A stretch of DNA of 64,000 bases from an uncultured Bacteroidota bacterium (GCA_902618245.1 CACMZR010000002.1:186001-250000); one strand, 5' to 3'. Shown: positions 26,970 to 36,515, counted from the stretch's first letter. Notes: generated by a model from the letters alone, not told the origin. Made by a program: numbers and translations.

Positions 26970-26973
26970 AATT

Positions 26974-28098
26974 ATGAAAATTCTTATTATACCAGACTCA
27001 TTTAAAGGATGCTTATCTGCAAAACAAGTTGCTAATGCAATTGAAAAAGGTATTCAAGATATATATCCTAATCTAGAGGTTGATAAATTTCCGTTTTCAG
27101 ACGGTGGTGAAGGTGCCATAGATATTTTAGCTGCAAAGAATTTAGGTTCTTTAATTACAATTAAAACTGAAAATGCTTTAGGGGAAAAAATTAAAGCTAA
27201 ATATTTACTATTCCATAACAAAAAAAGTGCTTGGATTGAGCTTTCCCAGGCTTCAGGAATAATGCATATTGATGAAAATGAGCTTAATATTCTCAGAGCC
27301 TCAACATACGGAACAGGCGTTTTGATAAAACATGCTCTTGACTCAGGCTGTCAAGAAATTATTTTAGGTGTTGGGGGTAGTGCCACCAACGATGCTGCAG
27401 CCGGAATATTTCAGGCTTTGGGTGGAAGCTTACTGGACAAAAAGGGAAAACAGATTGAAAAGGGAGGGGCTGACCTGCACAGACTAGTTAGTATAATAGA
27501 TCCCAAAATAAATAAATGTACCACGTGGAAAATAGCTTGTGATGTAATAAATCCTTTAATTGGTAAAAATGGTGCTTCAGCTATATATGGCCCTCAAAAG
27601 GGAGCTTCTGAGGATGAAATTAAAATTTTAGAAAACAGTTTATTAAATTTTTCTAAAGTAATTAAGGAGCATACTGGCAAATCAATTTCAAAAATAGAGG
27701 GTGGAGGCGCTGCTGGTGGGGTTGCTGCAGGAATGTTTGGCTTTTTTAATGCGAAACTGTTTTCTGGATTTACAATTTTGTCAGAAATTTTTGATCTCGA
27801 ATCTCAAATCCAAAGTGCTGATTTAATATTTACAGGTGAGGGAAAAATTGACTCTCAATCTTTAAATGGTAAACTTATAGGTAGGTTAGGAAGGCTAGCT
27901 AAAGAAAATAAAATCCCAGTAATATGTCTAGTCGGTTCAAAAGAAAAAGGATTAGAGAAGAAATTTTATGAGCATGGATTGACAAAAGTTTTTTCAATCC
28001 AAAAAGAACATATGACAGTTGAACAATCAAAATCAATTGCATCTAAATTATTATCTGAAACAGCAAGTAAAGTTTTAGGATATTATATTGAAAAGTAA
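26974..28098 (+). CDS. glxK: Glycerate kinase (GlxK/GarK type)
   Basis: 374 residues with the family opening IIPDSFKGCLSAKQVANAIE and FPFSDGGEGAIDIL, the central GVGGSATNDAAAGIFQALGG (near 130) and the C-terminal FTGEGKIDSQSLNGK (near 287). It phosphorylates glycerate; this family usually makes 2-phosphoglycerate. It is 4 nt behind the symporter, so translationally coupled or nearly so. The context suggests it channels glycerate from mannosyl- or glucosylglycerate into lower glycolysis. Confidence 0.92.
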   Translation: MKILIIPDSFKGCLSAKQVANAIEKGIQDIYPNLEVDKFPFSDGGEGAIDILAAKNLGSLITIKTENALGEKIKAKYLLFHNKKSAWIELSQASGIMHIDENELNILRASTYGTGVLIKHALDSGCQEIILGVGGSATNDAAAGIFQALGGSLLDKKGKQIEKGGADLHRLVSIIDPKINKCTTWKIACDVINPLIGKNGASAIYGPQKGASEDEIKILENSLLNFSKVIKEHTGKSISKIEGGGAAGGVAAGMFGFFNAKLFSGFTILSEIFDLESQIQSADLIFTGEGKIDSQSLNGKLIGRLGRLAKENKIPVICLVGSKEKGLEKKFYEHGLTKVFSIQKEHMTVEQSKSIASKLLSETASKVLGYYIEK

Positions 28099-28099
28099 A

Positions 28100-28963
28100 C
28101 TAACCTTCTAGGGCTTCTGCTCCACCAACTATTTCAAGAATTTCGTTTGTAATAGCGGCCTGTCTAGCCTTATTATAAGTCAATTTAAGTTGATCTCTTA
28201 GTTCAGTAGCATTGTCGGTTGCCTTGTGCATCGCAGTCATTCTTGCTCCATGCTCACTTGCAAAGGAATCACGTAAAGCCTTAAAAAATTTTATACTAAG
28301 GGCTTTTGGCAGGAGTTCATTTACAATTTCAGACTGGCTGGGTTCAAATATATAATCTTGCCTTTTCAGACTTTTTTCATCTAAATTCTCTGCTATAGGT
28401 AAAAATGTTTCTGTCTCTACAATTTGAGTAGCCGCGTTCTTAAACCTGTTATAAACTAAAATAATTTCATCATACAATTCTTTTTTAAAACTGTCCATTA
28501 TCTCTTTAGAAATTTCGTCTGCCTTTTCATAATTTAAATCATCAAAAATATAATCGTGAGTAGAAATTATTTTTTCTTTCTTTCCTAAAACTTCTGATCC
28601 CTTTTTCCCAATAGTAATTAATGAGACTTTTTTATCGGAAAATTCTTCAATAATAAGCTGCCTCGTCTTTTTTATAACGTTAGAATTAAATGCACCACAT
28701 AATCCACGATTTGATGTAATTGCTACTAATAAAATTGAATTTTTTTCACGAACAGAAACAAAAGGACTGTTCATATCAGGCTCTAATGAGGAGCTTAAAT
28801 TTTGAATTAAATTGTTTAGTGCAGAGGAATAGGGCCGCATTGAGGTTATTGCATCTTGTGCTTTTTTAAGTTTTGCTGCTGATACCATTTTCATTGCACT
28901 AGTTATTTGCATCGTTGAAGAAACTGATACAATTCTATTTCTTATTTCCTTAAGGTTTGCCAT
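28100..28963 (-). CDS. atpG: ATP synthase F1 subunit gamma
   Basis: 287 residues. N-terminal NLKEIRNRIVSVSSTMQIT and the C-terminal LRDQLKLTYNKARQAAITNE are the coiled-coil ends that form the rotor shaft; the central TSNRGLCGAFN segment is conserved. It is the last gene of the atp operon, convergent with glxK (1 nt apart). Confidence 0.97.
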   Translation of the reverse strand: MANLKEIRNRIVSVSSTMQITSAMKMVSAAKLKKAQDAITSMRPYSSALNNLIQNLSSSLEPDMNSPFVSVREKNSILLVAITSNRGLCGAFNSNVIKKTRQLIIEEFSDKKVSLITIGKKGSEVLGKKEKIISTHDYIFDDLNYEKADEISKEIMDSFKKELYDEIILVYNRFKNAATQIVETETFLPIAENLDEKSLKRQDYIFEPSQSEIVNELLPKALSIKFFKALRDSFASEHGARMTAMHKATDNATELRDQLKLTYNKARQAAITNEILEIVGGAEALEG

Positions 28964-28966
28964 AGT

Positions 28967-30544
28967 TTATTCAAATTCAGCAGCAGTTCCTTTTGCAACA
29001 GCGTTTAGTGTATCAAGTGCTTGGTCTGAAAGTTTACCCGCTTTTAAATCCTCTAAACATTTTTTATGTTTTGCTTTTAATTTATTCAAGAATGAAATTT
29101 CAAAATCTTTAACTTTTTCAACTGGAACAGATCTTAAAAGATTCTTTGAACCGGCGTAAATTATTGCTATTTGTTCTTCAACAGTAAATGGATCGTTTTG
29201 AGCTTGTTTTAAAATTTCTACATTTCTTTTCCCTTTTTCAATAACGTTCAAAGTAGCTGTGTCAAGATCTGATCCAAATTTGGCAAATGCTTCTAATTCA
29301 CGAAACTGTGCTTGATCAAGTTTAAGAGTCCCAGCAACTTTTTTCATTGATTTTATCTGAGCTGACCCGCCTACTCTTGATACTGAGATTCCGACGTTTA
29401 TTGCAGGACGAACTCCTGAGTTAAATAAATCGGATTCCAAGAAAATTTGTCCATCTGTAATAGATATAACGTTTGTAGGAATGTAAGCAGAGACATCCCC
29501 TGCTTGGGTCTCAATAATTGGTAAAGCTGTAAGGGATCCTCCCCCTTTTACTTTATTATTTAAAGCTGAGGGTAAATCATTCATACCTTTAGCTATTCCG
29601 TCATCAGAAATAATTTTTGCAGCTCTTTCCAATAATCGTGAATGTAAGTAAAAAACGTCTCCTGGATAAGCTTCACGGCCAGGAGGTCTCCTTAGAAGTA
29701 GTGATACTTCTCTATATGCGACTGCTTGTTTTGATAGATCGTCATAGATTATTAATGCTGGTCTGCCTGTATCTCTAAAATATTCTCCGATTGCAGCACC
29801 TGCGAAAGGGGCATATACTTGCATAGGCGAGGGATCTGAGGCATTAGCAGCTACAATAGTTGTATAAGCCATTGCTCCCTTATCCTCCAAAATTTTTGAG
29901 ATTGCTGCAACAGTAGATGCTTTTTGACCAATAGCAACGTAAATACAATATACCGGATCACCTGCATCAAAGAACTCTTTTTGATTTAAAATAGTATCGA
30001 TACAAACTGTGGTTTTTCCTGTTTGTCGGTCACCTATTACCAATTCTCTTTGACCTCTTCCTATTGGTATCATCGCGTCAATTGACTTTATTCCTGTTTG
30101 TAGAGGTTCATTTACTGGTTGCCTAAATACTACTCCAGGTGCTTTTCTCTCAAGTGGCATTTCAAATAGTTCTCCTTGTATAGGTCCTTTGCCATCTATC
30201 GGTTTACCTAGGGTATTAAGCACCCTTCCTACAACATTTTCTCCGACATTAATAGAAGCAATACGTTGTGTTCTTTTAACTGTGTCGCCTTCTTTTACCT
30301 CTTTAGATGAGCCAAGTAAAACTACACCTACATTGTCTTCCTCTAGATTTAATACCATCCCCTCTAGTCCTGTTTGAAAAGAAACTAATTCACCATATTG
30401 GGCATTAGATAATCCATATACCCGAGCAATTCCATCGCCAATGTTAAGAACTGTGCCAACTTCATCCATTTTAGAATTTAAGCTTAGGCCTTCTAATTGT
30501 TTTTTTAAAATAGCTGAAACTTCAGCTGGTTTAATATCTGACAT
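28967..30544 (-). CDS. atpA: ATP synthase F1 subunit alpha
   Basis: 525 residues from ATG 30544; a TTG 6 nt upstream is an alternative. Walker [15 protein letters not shown] (near 172) and [11 protein letters not shown] (Walker B) are present, with the alpha-type [11 protein letters not shown]-like N-terminal barrel ([16 protein letters not shown]). It forms the alpha3beta3 head with a beta subunit encoded elsewhere. It is followed by atpG after 3 nt. Confidence 0.97.
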   Translation of the reverse strand: MSDIKPAEVSAILKKQLEGLSLNSKMDEVGTVLNIGDGIARVYGLSNAQYGELVSFQTGLEGMVLNLEEDNVGVVLLGSSKEVKEGDTVKRTQRIASINVGENVVGRVLNTLGKPIDGKGPIQGELFEMPLERKAPGVVFRQPVNEPLQTGIKSIDAMIPIGRGQRELVIGDRQTGKTTVCIDTILNQKEFFDAGDPVYCIYVAIGQKASTVAAISKILEDKGAMAYTTIVAANASDPSPMQVYAPFAGAAIGEYFRDTGRPALIIYDDLSKQAVAYREVSLLLRRPPGREAYPGDVFYLHSRLLERAAKIISDDGIAKGMNDLPSALNNKVKGGGSLTALPIIETQAGDVSAYIPTNVISITDGQIFLESDLFNSGVRPAINVGISVSRVGGSAQIKSMKKVAGTLKLDQAQFRELEAFAKFGSDLDTATLNVIEKGKRNVEILKQAQNDPFTVEEQIAIIYAGSKNLLRSVPVEKVKDFEISFLNKLKAKHKKCLEDLKAGKLSDQALDTLNAVAKGTAAEFE

Positions 30545-30559
30545 AATCAATTATCTTTA

Positions 30560-31102
30560 TTACACACTATTTGAGGTCAATTTTGCCTTAAATGTTTTGA
30601 GCTTATAAGCTAAACTTGAATTAAACTCCATATCACCAATTTTTAAAATAAAACCCCCTAACAAACTTTTGTCAATTTTATTTGAAATATATATTTTTTT
30701 ACCTGAGAAATCCGTTAGTTTATTGTGAATTTGTTTTTCAAGGTTTTGAGTTAGGGGAATTGCTGAAATAACTGTGGCGTTCAATTCTCCTTGCTGTTCT
30801 GAAAATAATTGTATATAACTTTTTGCTACTTCTCTCAATAAAAAAAGGCGGTTATTGGAAGTTAAAAGATTTAATAACTTTTTAGTAACATCAGAAGAAT
30901 TTGGAACTATTGATCTAAGAATAGATTGTTTTTTTGTGTTCGGCAAAAATGGATTACTAAGAAGCCTACTTAGATGTATACTGCTATCATACAATTCTAT
31001 TAATCCTTGCATTTCCTTAGCTACTTTATCTGAAAATTTATTTTCATTTGCATAAGCCAAGGTTGCCTTCGCATAACGAAATGCTGTTCTTGTTGGTCTC
31101 AT
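30560..31102 (-). CDS. atpH: ATP synthase F1 subunit delta
   Basis: 180 residues: an N-terminal helical domain (ATLAYANENKFSDKVAKEMQ) and the C-terminal beta domain with DKSLLGGFILKIGDMEFNSS. This is the usual OSCP/delta fold connecting the stator to the F1 head. It starts 5 nt after the atpF stop. Confidence 0.95.
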   Translation of the reverse strand: MRPTRTAFRYAKATLAYANENKFSDKVAKEMQGLIELYDSSIHLSRLLSNPFLPNTKKQSILRSIVPNSSDVTKKLLNLLTSNNRLFLLREVAKSYIQLFSEQQGELNATVISAIPLTQNLEKQIHNKLTDFSGKKIYISNKIDKSLLGGFILKIGDMEFNSSLAYKLKTFKAKLTSNSV

Positions 31103-31107
31103 TTCGT

Positions 31108-31608
31108 CTATTTAAAATCTGTTTCTTTCAACAAATCATTTACTAAATTCATCTGTTTATCCTTATTTTCTAGTTCTTTATTAATAACTTTTTCAGCAAT
31201 ATCGATAGCTATTGAACCAACTTGATTTTTAAGTTCTTTTAAAGCTGCCCTTTTTTCGCTTTGAATTGTTTCTTGTGCTTGTGATAGAATTTTTTCAGTC
31301 TCATTTAGAGCTTCTTTTTTTGCGTCACTTATGATCTGATTTTTTGTTTTTAAAGCTTCTTTTAAAAGGATTTCTTTTTCCTTTCGTGCTTCTTTCAATA
31401 AACGCTTATTTTCACTTTGAAGATTTTCCAGCTGAGTACGAGCCTTCTCGGCAGAATCTAGGGCATTTTTTATTGAAACCTCACGCTCGTTTACGGCATT
31501 CAAAATTGGTTTCCATGCAAACTTTCTAAGTAATAAAAATAATCCTATAAAGATTGCCGATTGCCAAAAAAATAGCCCTAATGAAAATTCACTAATTAAT
31601 TTTTCCAT
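31108..31608 (-). CDS. atpF: ATP synthase F0 subunit b
   Basis: 166 residues with a single N-terminal TM helix (about 8-27) followed by a long charged helix rich in Ala, Lys and Glu (NAVNEREVSIKNALDSAEKA onward), the dimeric stator stalk. Position between atpE and atpH confirms the identity. Confidence 0.95.
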   Translation of the reverse strand: MEKLISEFSLGLFFWQSAIFIGLFLLLRKFAWKPILNAVNEREVSIKNALDSAEKARTQLENLQSENKRLLKEARKEKEILLKEALKTKNQIISDAKKEALNETEKILSQAQETIQSEKRAALKELKNQVGSIAIDIAEKVINKELENKDKQMNLVNDLLKETDFK

Positions 31609-31640
31609 TGTAAAATATCGCTTTAACCAAAAAATCTTTT

Positions 31641-31832
31641 TTAAACAGCAAATAAAGCTGCAAATCCAATCCCTTCTACAAGGGCAGCAGCAATTAACAT
31701 TGCTGTTTGAATTTTACCATAGGCATCTGGCTGACGTCCAATAGCTTCCATTGCGGAACCACCGATTCTACCAATACCCATTCCTACACCGATTACAACT
31801 AAACCGGCGCCTACCATTACTGGAATTTCCAT
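31641..31832 (-). CDS. atpE: ATP synthase F0 subunit c
   Basis: 63 residues forming a hairpin of two TM helices joined by the polar loop GRQPDAYGK (32-40). Ion-binding Glu53 lies in ALVEGIGF. The residues around it lack the Gln and Ser/Thr set of sodium-type rings, so proton coupling is inferred. The small size is typical for the family. Confidence 0.95.
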   Translation of the reverse strand: MEIPVMVGAGLVVIGVGMGIGRIGGSAMEAIGRQPDAYGKIQTAMLIAAALVEGIGFAALFAV

Positions 31833-31883
31833 ACTATGAGTTTTAAATTAAACATTCCTTTTTTCACAATTAAGTGTTTTGTT

Positions 31884-32984
31884 TCAATGATGCTCATGAT
31901 CCTCGGCAGCAAAGCCAAAATAAAGAGCAGATAGCATCGTAAATATGTAGGCCTGTAATAAGGCAACTAATAATTCAATAATCGAAATTGCAAAAGCTAG
32001 TCCAAAGGATAAAGGGCTCCCTAACCAACTTTTAAATATAAACATTAAACCTATTAGGCTCATCAATACAATGTGACCAGCTTGCATATTCGCATATAAT
32101 CTAATCAATAATGAAAATGGTTTTATGAAAATACCTAATAGCTCAATTGGAATTAATATTATATAAAGTGGGATTTTTGAATACCATTTCATTGAGTTTC
32201 CTAAAGGGTCTAAAATATGAAACCAATAGGTTTTTGTTCCTGTTATATTTGTAATTAAAAAAGTTAAAAGTGCTAGACCAAATGTAACTGCGATGTTTCC
32301 TGTCACATTTACCCCTAAAGGAGTAAGTCCTAAAAGATTTAAAAACCAGATAAAAAAGAAAACCGTTAAAAGGAAATTCATATAATAAGAATATTTTTTT
32401 TCACCAATATTAGGTCTGGCAATCTCATCACGGACATAAAGCACTATAGGCTCAAAAAAACGACCAATTCCTTTTGGTATACCTTGATTCTCTTTATAGG
32501 ATTTTGCTAAACTAGCAAAAAGAAAAAACATAAGGAATGCTATTATTAGCATACTAACAACTCCCTTTGTAATTGATAAATCTAAAGGTAATTTATTAGT
32601 TGGATGGTTGTTCTCGTCATAATTAATTGTACCTTCTGAATCGGTCTTATATATCTTGCTATGTTCTAACTTGTAGTAACTCGATCCCTTTTTCACAACA
32701 CCTTCACCGTGCTTGAGTTCAGAAGAAGAAAATACCTTTAGCCCTTCATCCCAAAGAATTACAGGCAGAGGTATTCCTACATATACATGCTTGCCTAAAT
32801 TATTTGTAAAAGAAAAAAGACTAAAGTCATGTGCATCTTCCAAATGGTGTGAGATGTAATTTTTAATTTCTGTTTTTAAATCTTTTCCTGATTGATTTTC
32901 TTTTGCTAGTGATGTTAGAGAAGTAAAAAAAAATGCAAACACGTAAAGTGGAATAGCGTTGGCTTTTTTTAGCATATACAGCAT
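31884..32984 (-). CDS. atpB: ATP synthase F0 subunit a
   Basis: 366 residues, longer than most, with an N-terminal signal-like segment and a periplasmic extension (about 30-120) as in other Bacteroidota subunit a. The C-terminal helices include SLLIRLYANMQAGH, with the essential Arg of the proton half-channel, and ISIIELLVALLQAYIF. ATG 32984 and a second ATG three codons on are both possible starts. It is the first gene of the operon transcribed from the promoter at 33013-33046. Confidence 0.95.
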   Translation of the reverse strand: MLYMLKKANAIPLYVFAFFFTSLTSLAKENQSGKDLKTEIKNYISHHLEDAHDFSLFSFTNNLGKHVYVGIPLPVILWDEGLKVFSSSELKHGEGVVKKGSSYYKLEHSKIYKTDSEGTINYDENNHPTNKLPLDLSITKGVVSMLIIAFLMFFLFASLAKSYKENQGIPKGIGRFFEPIVLYVRDEIARPNIGEKKYSYYMNFLLTVFFFIWFLNLLGLTPLGVNVTGNIAVTFGLALLTFLITNITGTKTYWFHILDPLGNSMKWYSKIPLYIILIPIELLGIFIKPFSLLIRLYANMQAGHIVLMSLIGLMFIFKSWLGSPLSFGLAFAISIIELLVALLQAYIFTMLSALYFGFAAEDHEHH

Positions 32985-33012
32985 AAGATAATTATAAAAA
33001 TTCCTAGCGTTG

Positions 33013-33046
33013 CAAATGTATAGCTTTAGTATAAATAAAGAAACAA
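33013..33046 (-). promoter_or_regulatory. Promoter of the atpBEFHAG operon
   Basis: On the minus strand, TTG (33046-33044), 23 nt, TACATTTG (33020-33013), 28 nt before the atpB ATG. This is a perfect -7 box with spacing at the long end of the known range. Confidence 0.7.
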
Positions 33047-33107
33047 ATTACCGGATTTTTAGATTTGTTTTTAAAGAAAACTGAAATATAATTAAGCTAA
33101 GTTATAA

Positions 33108-33466
33108 CTAGGTATCAAAACTTTTAATTAAAATCAAAATTTCTGAGATCAAGCCTAATAAATAAGGTACAAAAAACACTAAAAACTTTTCTTTTGATAT
33201 AAAACCATCTGCCTTTAATTCTGGCTGAAAAATTAAAAAATAGATAATTAATTTTAGAGCAACTGTACAAAGGTAGATATTTGTTAAATTACTTTTTTTT
33301 TTATTCCATAATTTAATGAGTATATCGCTATTGTCGATAATATTGCATTAATTATATAGCTTTTTACTAAAAAAGCTTTTTCAACTTCGAAAAAATTGAA
33401 CTGAAGTGCAAAAAATAAGCACATTACAATAATTGGCATAATAACATAAGATAGAAAAGTCTTCAT
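33108..33466 (-). pseudogene. DUF6168-like membrane protein, frame broken at an A10 tract
   Basis: From ATG 33466 the frame encodes two TM helices, then stops at 33284-33286, straight after a run of ten A on the coding strand (33302-33293). Adding one A, or slipping back one base, joins it to a downstream frame ending at TAG 33110-33108 that encodes two more TM helices (starting SNLTNIYLCTVALKLIIYFL, ending LISEILILIKSFDT). The joined product of 119 residues with four TM fits the small DUF6168-type proteins found between atpZ and atpB in flavobacteria. Causes could be a sequencing error, a real mutation, or slippage that makes both products. The function is unknown. Confidence 0.65.
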
Positions 33467-33471
33467 AGCTA

Positions 33472-33684
33472 TTACCAAAAACTTTTACTTTGCCTATAAA
33501 TAATCCAGATTGTAATGATTGTGCCAATACTCGACAAAATCAAAACAAATCTTTGTTCAGAATAAGGGTATAAGTTATCTAAGTATTTTCCCAGTTTCAC
33601 ACTACCCCAAATGATTATTGCAATTTGAAATGCTAAACTAGAGAACATTAGCCATTGGTTCTTCGGCTTTCTTCTCTTGTTCAT
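33472..33684 (-). CDS. AtpZ/AtpI-family small membrane protein
   Basis: 70 residues: a basic N-terminus (NKRRKPKNQW), then two TM helices (about 15-32 and 45-62) separated by a short charged loop (GKYLDNLYPYSEQRF). This is the AtpI/AtpZ pattern of the assembly factor or magnesium carrier encoded beside F0 genes. Its ATG lies 47 nt inside the 3' end of the bactofilin gene, in another frame; the later Met at residue 13 would remove the conserved basic part, so the overlap is believed. Confidence 0.85.
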   Translation of the reverse strand: MNKRRKPKNQWLMFSSLAFQIAIIIWGSVKLGKYLDNLYPYSEQRFVLILSSIGTIITIWIIYRQSKSFW

Positions 33685-34051
33685 CTAAACTATTTAATTT
33701 TTTAACCCCATCTTCAGCGGAATGCATCGAACAATTAGCATTGAAAATTGACCCTGATTCAACAATCAGTTTTTGGATTTTCACTTTACCCTTCACATTT
33801 GAACCTGTTTTTAAATTCAATGTCCCAGAGACTGTCAATTCTCCATCAAATTTTCCTTCAACATCAGCATTACCACAAAGTATTTTTCCAATAACATCAG
33901 ATTCTTTTCCTAAAATAACTTTACCTGTAGTAACTACTTCGCCTTCTACATTCCCATCTATTCTTATATCAGTCTTTGACTTTATATTACCCTTAAGTGT
34001 GGTATTCTTTTCAATTTTGCTGTAGTGTCCGTTGTTTTCAATTCCTTTCAT
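33638..34051 (-). CDS. Bactofilin (polymer-forming cytoskeletal protein)
   Basis: 137 residues. Residues about 18-110 are a right-handed beta-helix of repeated Gly/Val/Ile turns (TLKGNIKSKTDIRIDGNVEG, GKVILGKESDVIGKILCGNA, GSNVKGKVKIQKLIVESGSI), the DUF583 domain. Short polar tails flank it. Bactofilins polymerise into filaments that affect cell shape and envelope. The gene ends inside atpZ, so the two are translationally close, and it starts 1 nt after the porW stop. Confidence 0.9.
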   Translation of the reverse strand: MKGIENNGHYSKIEKNTTLKGNIKSKTDIRIDGNVEGEVVTTGKVILGKESDVIGKILCGNADVEGKFDGELTVSGTLNLKTGSNVKGKVKIQKLIVESGSIFNANCSMHSAEDGVKKLNSLDEQEKKAEEPMANVL

Positions 34052-34052
34052 T

Positions 34053-36515
34053 TTAATTAGTTTTCCAGGTTTTGTTTTTAATATATTCTCTGTATTGGGA
34101 TGTCAAAGTTACAAAATTATGGAAGTTTACAAGTTTTTCTTGATCAAACTCAATTCTGTTTTTCAAAAATTCAATTTCTTTAAGATCCCTTATTCCATGA
34201 ATTACTATAAAAACGTAATCTTCATTGTAATTGTCTTTACTTACACTTAAAGAGTTGCTGTAAATTGAAGTTTCTCGTTTAATTTGAGAATAAAACGTAT
34301 CAATAGCTTTATTATTTGAACTTTCGAAAGGAAAAATCCATTTGTAATTTTTATAAATAACACTATTATCATCAAGATTTTGTAAAGATTCAATTTTATC
34401 AATAAGATTCTTTGCTTCAATTCCTTCCTCAAAAGCACTATAGTCAGAAGCAACTGAGTTTAGTGCTTTTTTCCAGGATGAAATACCTTCTAAGCGACCA
34501 ATGGTATGTGCCTTAAGTAAGTTTATTTTTGGTTCAATTCTGCTGCCACTGCTTATTACTGTTAAAAGTTCTATTTCTTTTAGAGTTTCTGAAAATTTTT
34601 GATCTTCAAATAATTTTAAAACTTTTTCGTAAAGTAATTCTGGTGTTTTAATTTTAGAAAGATCGTAGTTTTTAGGATCCGTCAATAAAATAGCAAAAGG
34701 AGTATCAGGATAATTATTTAATAAATTAATTCTGTAAGTTTCTGCAATTAGAATAGAATCTTTTTCAGCCATTCTATAAAGATGGTATAAAGCTTGAGAG
34801 GCAATTCCCTCTGGAGGATTTAAATTCAGTGCTTTTTTTAATCGATTCTGAGCTAAGTCGAAATCATTAAACTTTTCTTTGTAAATCATTCCTAATTGTA
34901 AATAAGACTGTTGATTTAAAAGAATTAGACTATCAATTTCTTCTTTTTTACTGGGTATAAGAGAAACATAACTTTCGGGTGTCTCTTGTATTACAAAAAA
35001 ATTATCAGATTTTTTTTTGTCTTGGATTGCAAATTCTTTTGGAGTTAAAATTGCTTCTGAGCTCCTCCAATTGTCCAAATTAGGCCTATCTCCCCAAACG
35101 GTAAGAAAATTTTGTCTCCCTTTCAATAACTGATTTGGATTATAAAAATAAAAGGCTGTTTTTAATCGATTAATGGTTTGAGAATTTGCACTTTCCTCTG
35201 CCTCTTTAAGTTTTTGAATTTCTGTTTGTCTTTTTAAATTAATGTAATTTTCAAAATACATAAATTGTTCATCTTTATCTAGTAAAGCGAGCTTTATAAT
35301 GCTGTCTGTATTCTGCGCCTTTTTTTCATATAAGATAACCTCATTAAGATTTTCTCTTTTTCTTTTGGCTCTTTTATATTGAGTAGAGCTTTTTTGGTAA
35401 ATAGATAGCAGTTTGTCAAGAAATCCTCCACTAACCACATAGTTGCCTTTTTTTAAATGATGGTCGGCTAAAAATTTTAGGTTTTCGATTTTAGTATATG
35501 AATCTAAAGAGACTGATTTAAGAGAATTTTCTAAATAGCTTAAACCAATACTATCTTTTTTTTGTTTAAAATAAAGTTCTGCCAAAGCACGATATATAAA
35601 ATGTTCATATGGATCATTTTCATAATTTTTTAACATCTTTTCTAATGACTCAATATGATAGCTGTAAGCTAAGCTTGTATCCAATAAATTTTGCTTTAAC
35701 AGGGCTTGTACAAAAAATTTTCTTGGTGCTTTACGGTTTAGATCGATTATTTGTTTGTATGCCCATTGAGCTGAGTCTCTTTCTTTAATACTTTCAAAAA
35801 GTTGTCCAGTTAAAAATAGGTATCGTGCTTTGAGCGTTTTCTTGGATTCATTCTTTGCCGCCCTTTTTATATAATATAAAGTAGAATCCTCTTTTTTTAA
35901 TTTGATAAACGCATCAGCAACTGTTGCATTCGCAATTGAAAAATATTTGTTTTTTGAAATTAGTTTACGAGCTAAAGGACGAAGATTTTCAATTGCTAAT
36001 TCGTAGTTTTTTAGACGAATATTTGTTTTTTCTCGCCAGATCTTAGCATCTAAAAAATTTGACCAGCTAGCGCCAGTCTCTAACAAAAAATTAAATGCTT
36101 CTAAAGCTGGGAAAAATCGACGATCAAAATATCTTGCTTTACCAAGTAATAAGTATGCTTTTTCAATTTCCCTATTATACTGAATATTTTTAATATTTAT
36201 AGAATGTTTTTGAATCGCTTTTACAGCTTTTTCTTCTGCTCGATCAAAACCTGGAACAATCGTTGTCTGATCAATATCTTCCCCTCTTAAACTAATTGGT
36301 TCGACCGGAATATAATCGTAAAAATTCTCCTCAAAAGCTTCCAATAATATCTCCTCTCCAACTGAAAATGCCTCCTTTCCATTGAATATCACATTGTATT
36401 TTGATGTTAAGGCATGATATTCCTTATTTAAAATACCTTTTTTAGAAGTACTACAAGATAGTATTATGACAATTAAAAATAAGGATAACCAAAAAAAAGT
36501 TTTTCTGTAAAACAT
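34053..36515 (-). CDS. porW: Type IX secretion lipoprotein, PorW/SprE type
   Basis: 820 residues. Lipoprotein signal ending LIVIILSC (Cys21), then the family opening KEYHALTSKYNVIFNGKEAF and a long stretch of TPR-like helix pairs (for example KAIQKHSINIKNIQYNREIE and AYLLLGKARYFDRRFFPALE), closing with a partly charged C-terminal region. PorW/SprE is required for secretion by the type IX system and for gliding. The length agrees with the family. It is first of the porW-bactofilin-atpZ-DUF6168 series. Confidence 0.85.
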   Translation of the reverse strand: MFYRKTFFWLSLFLIVIILSCSTSKKGILNKEYHALTSKYNVIFNGKEAFSVGEEILLEAFEENFYDYIPVEPISLRGEDIDQTTIVPGFDRAEEKAVKAIQKHSINIKNIQYNREIEKAYLLLGKARYFDRRFFPALEAFNFLLETGASWSNFLDAKIWREKTNIRLKNYELAIENLRPLARKLISKNKYFSIANATVADAFIKLKKEDSTLYYIKRAAKNESKKTLKARYLFLTGQLFESIKERDSAQWAYKQIIDLNRKAPRKFFVQALLKQNLLDTSLAYSYHIESLEKMLKNYENDPYEHFIYRALAELYFKQKKDSIGLSYLENSLKSVSLDSYTKIENLKFLADHHLKKGNYVVSGGFLDKLLSIYQKSSTQYKRAKRKRENLNEVILYEKKAQNTDSIIKLALLDKDEQFMYFENYINLKRQTEIQKLKEAEESANSQTINRLKTAFYFYNPNQLLKGRQNFLTVWGDRPNLDNWRSSEAILTPKEFAIQDKKKSDNFFVIQETPESYVSLIPSKKEEIDSLILLNQQSYLQLGMIYKEKFNDFDLAQNRLKKALNLNPPEGIASQALYHLYRMAEKDSILIAETYRINLLNNYPDTPFAILLTDPKNYDLSKIKTPELLYEKVLKLFEDQKFSETLKEIELLTVISSGSRIEPKINLLKAHTIGRLEGISSWKKALNSVASDYSAFEEGIEAKNLIDKIESLQNLDDNSVIYKNYKWIFPFESSNNKAIDTFYSQIKRETSIYSNSLSVSKDNYNEDYVFIVIHGIRDLKEIEFLKNRIEFDQEKLVNFHNFVTLTSQYREYIKNKTWKTN

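Noticed and set aside
27519-27534. Possible third parS (TGTACCACGTGGAAAA) within glxK
   Set aside because: It keeps the CACGTG core but differs from the consensus at three positions, and the core alone is expected by chance.
28100-32984. Missing beta and epsilon ATP synthase genes as a deletion
   Set aside because: Bacteroidota usually carry atpD and atpC at another locus; the order B-E-F-H-A-G is complete for this type.
34247-34453. Other-strand and other-frame open frames inside porW, recA, purD, atpA and the M1 peptidase gene
   Set aside because: They lie fully inside genes with strong family signatures and show no domain or start signal of their own.
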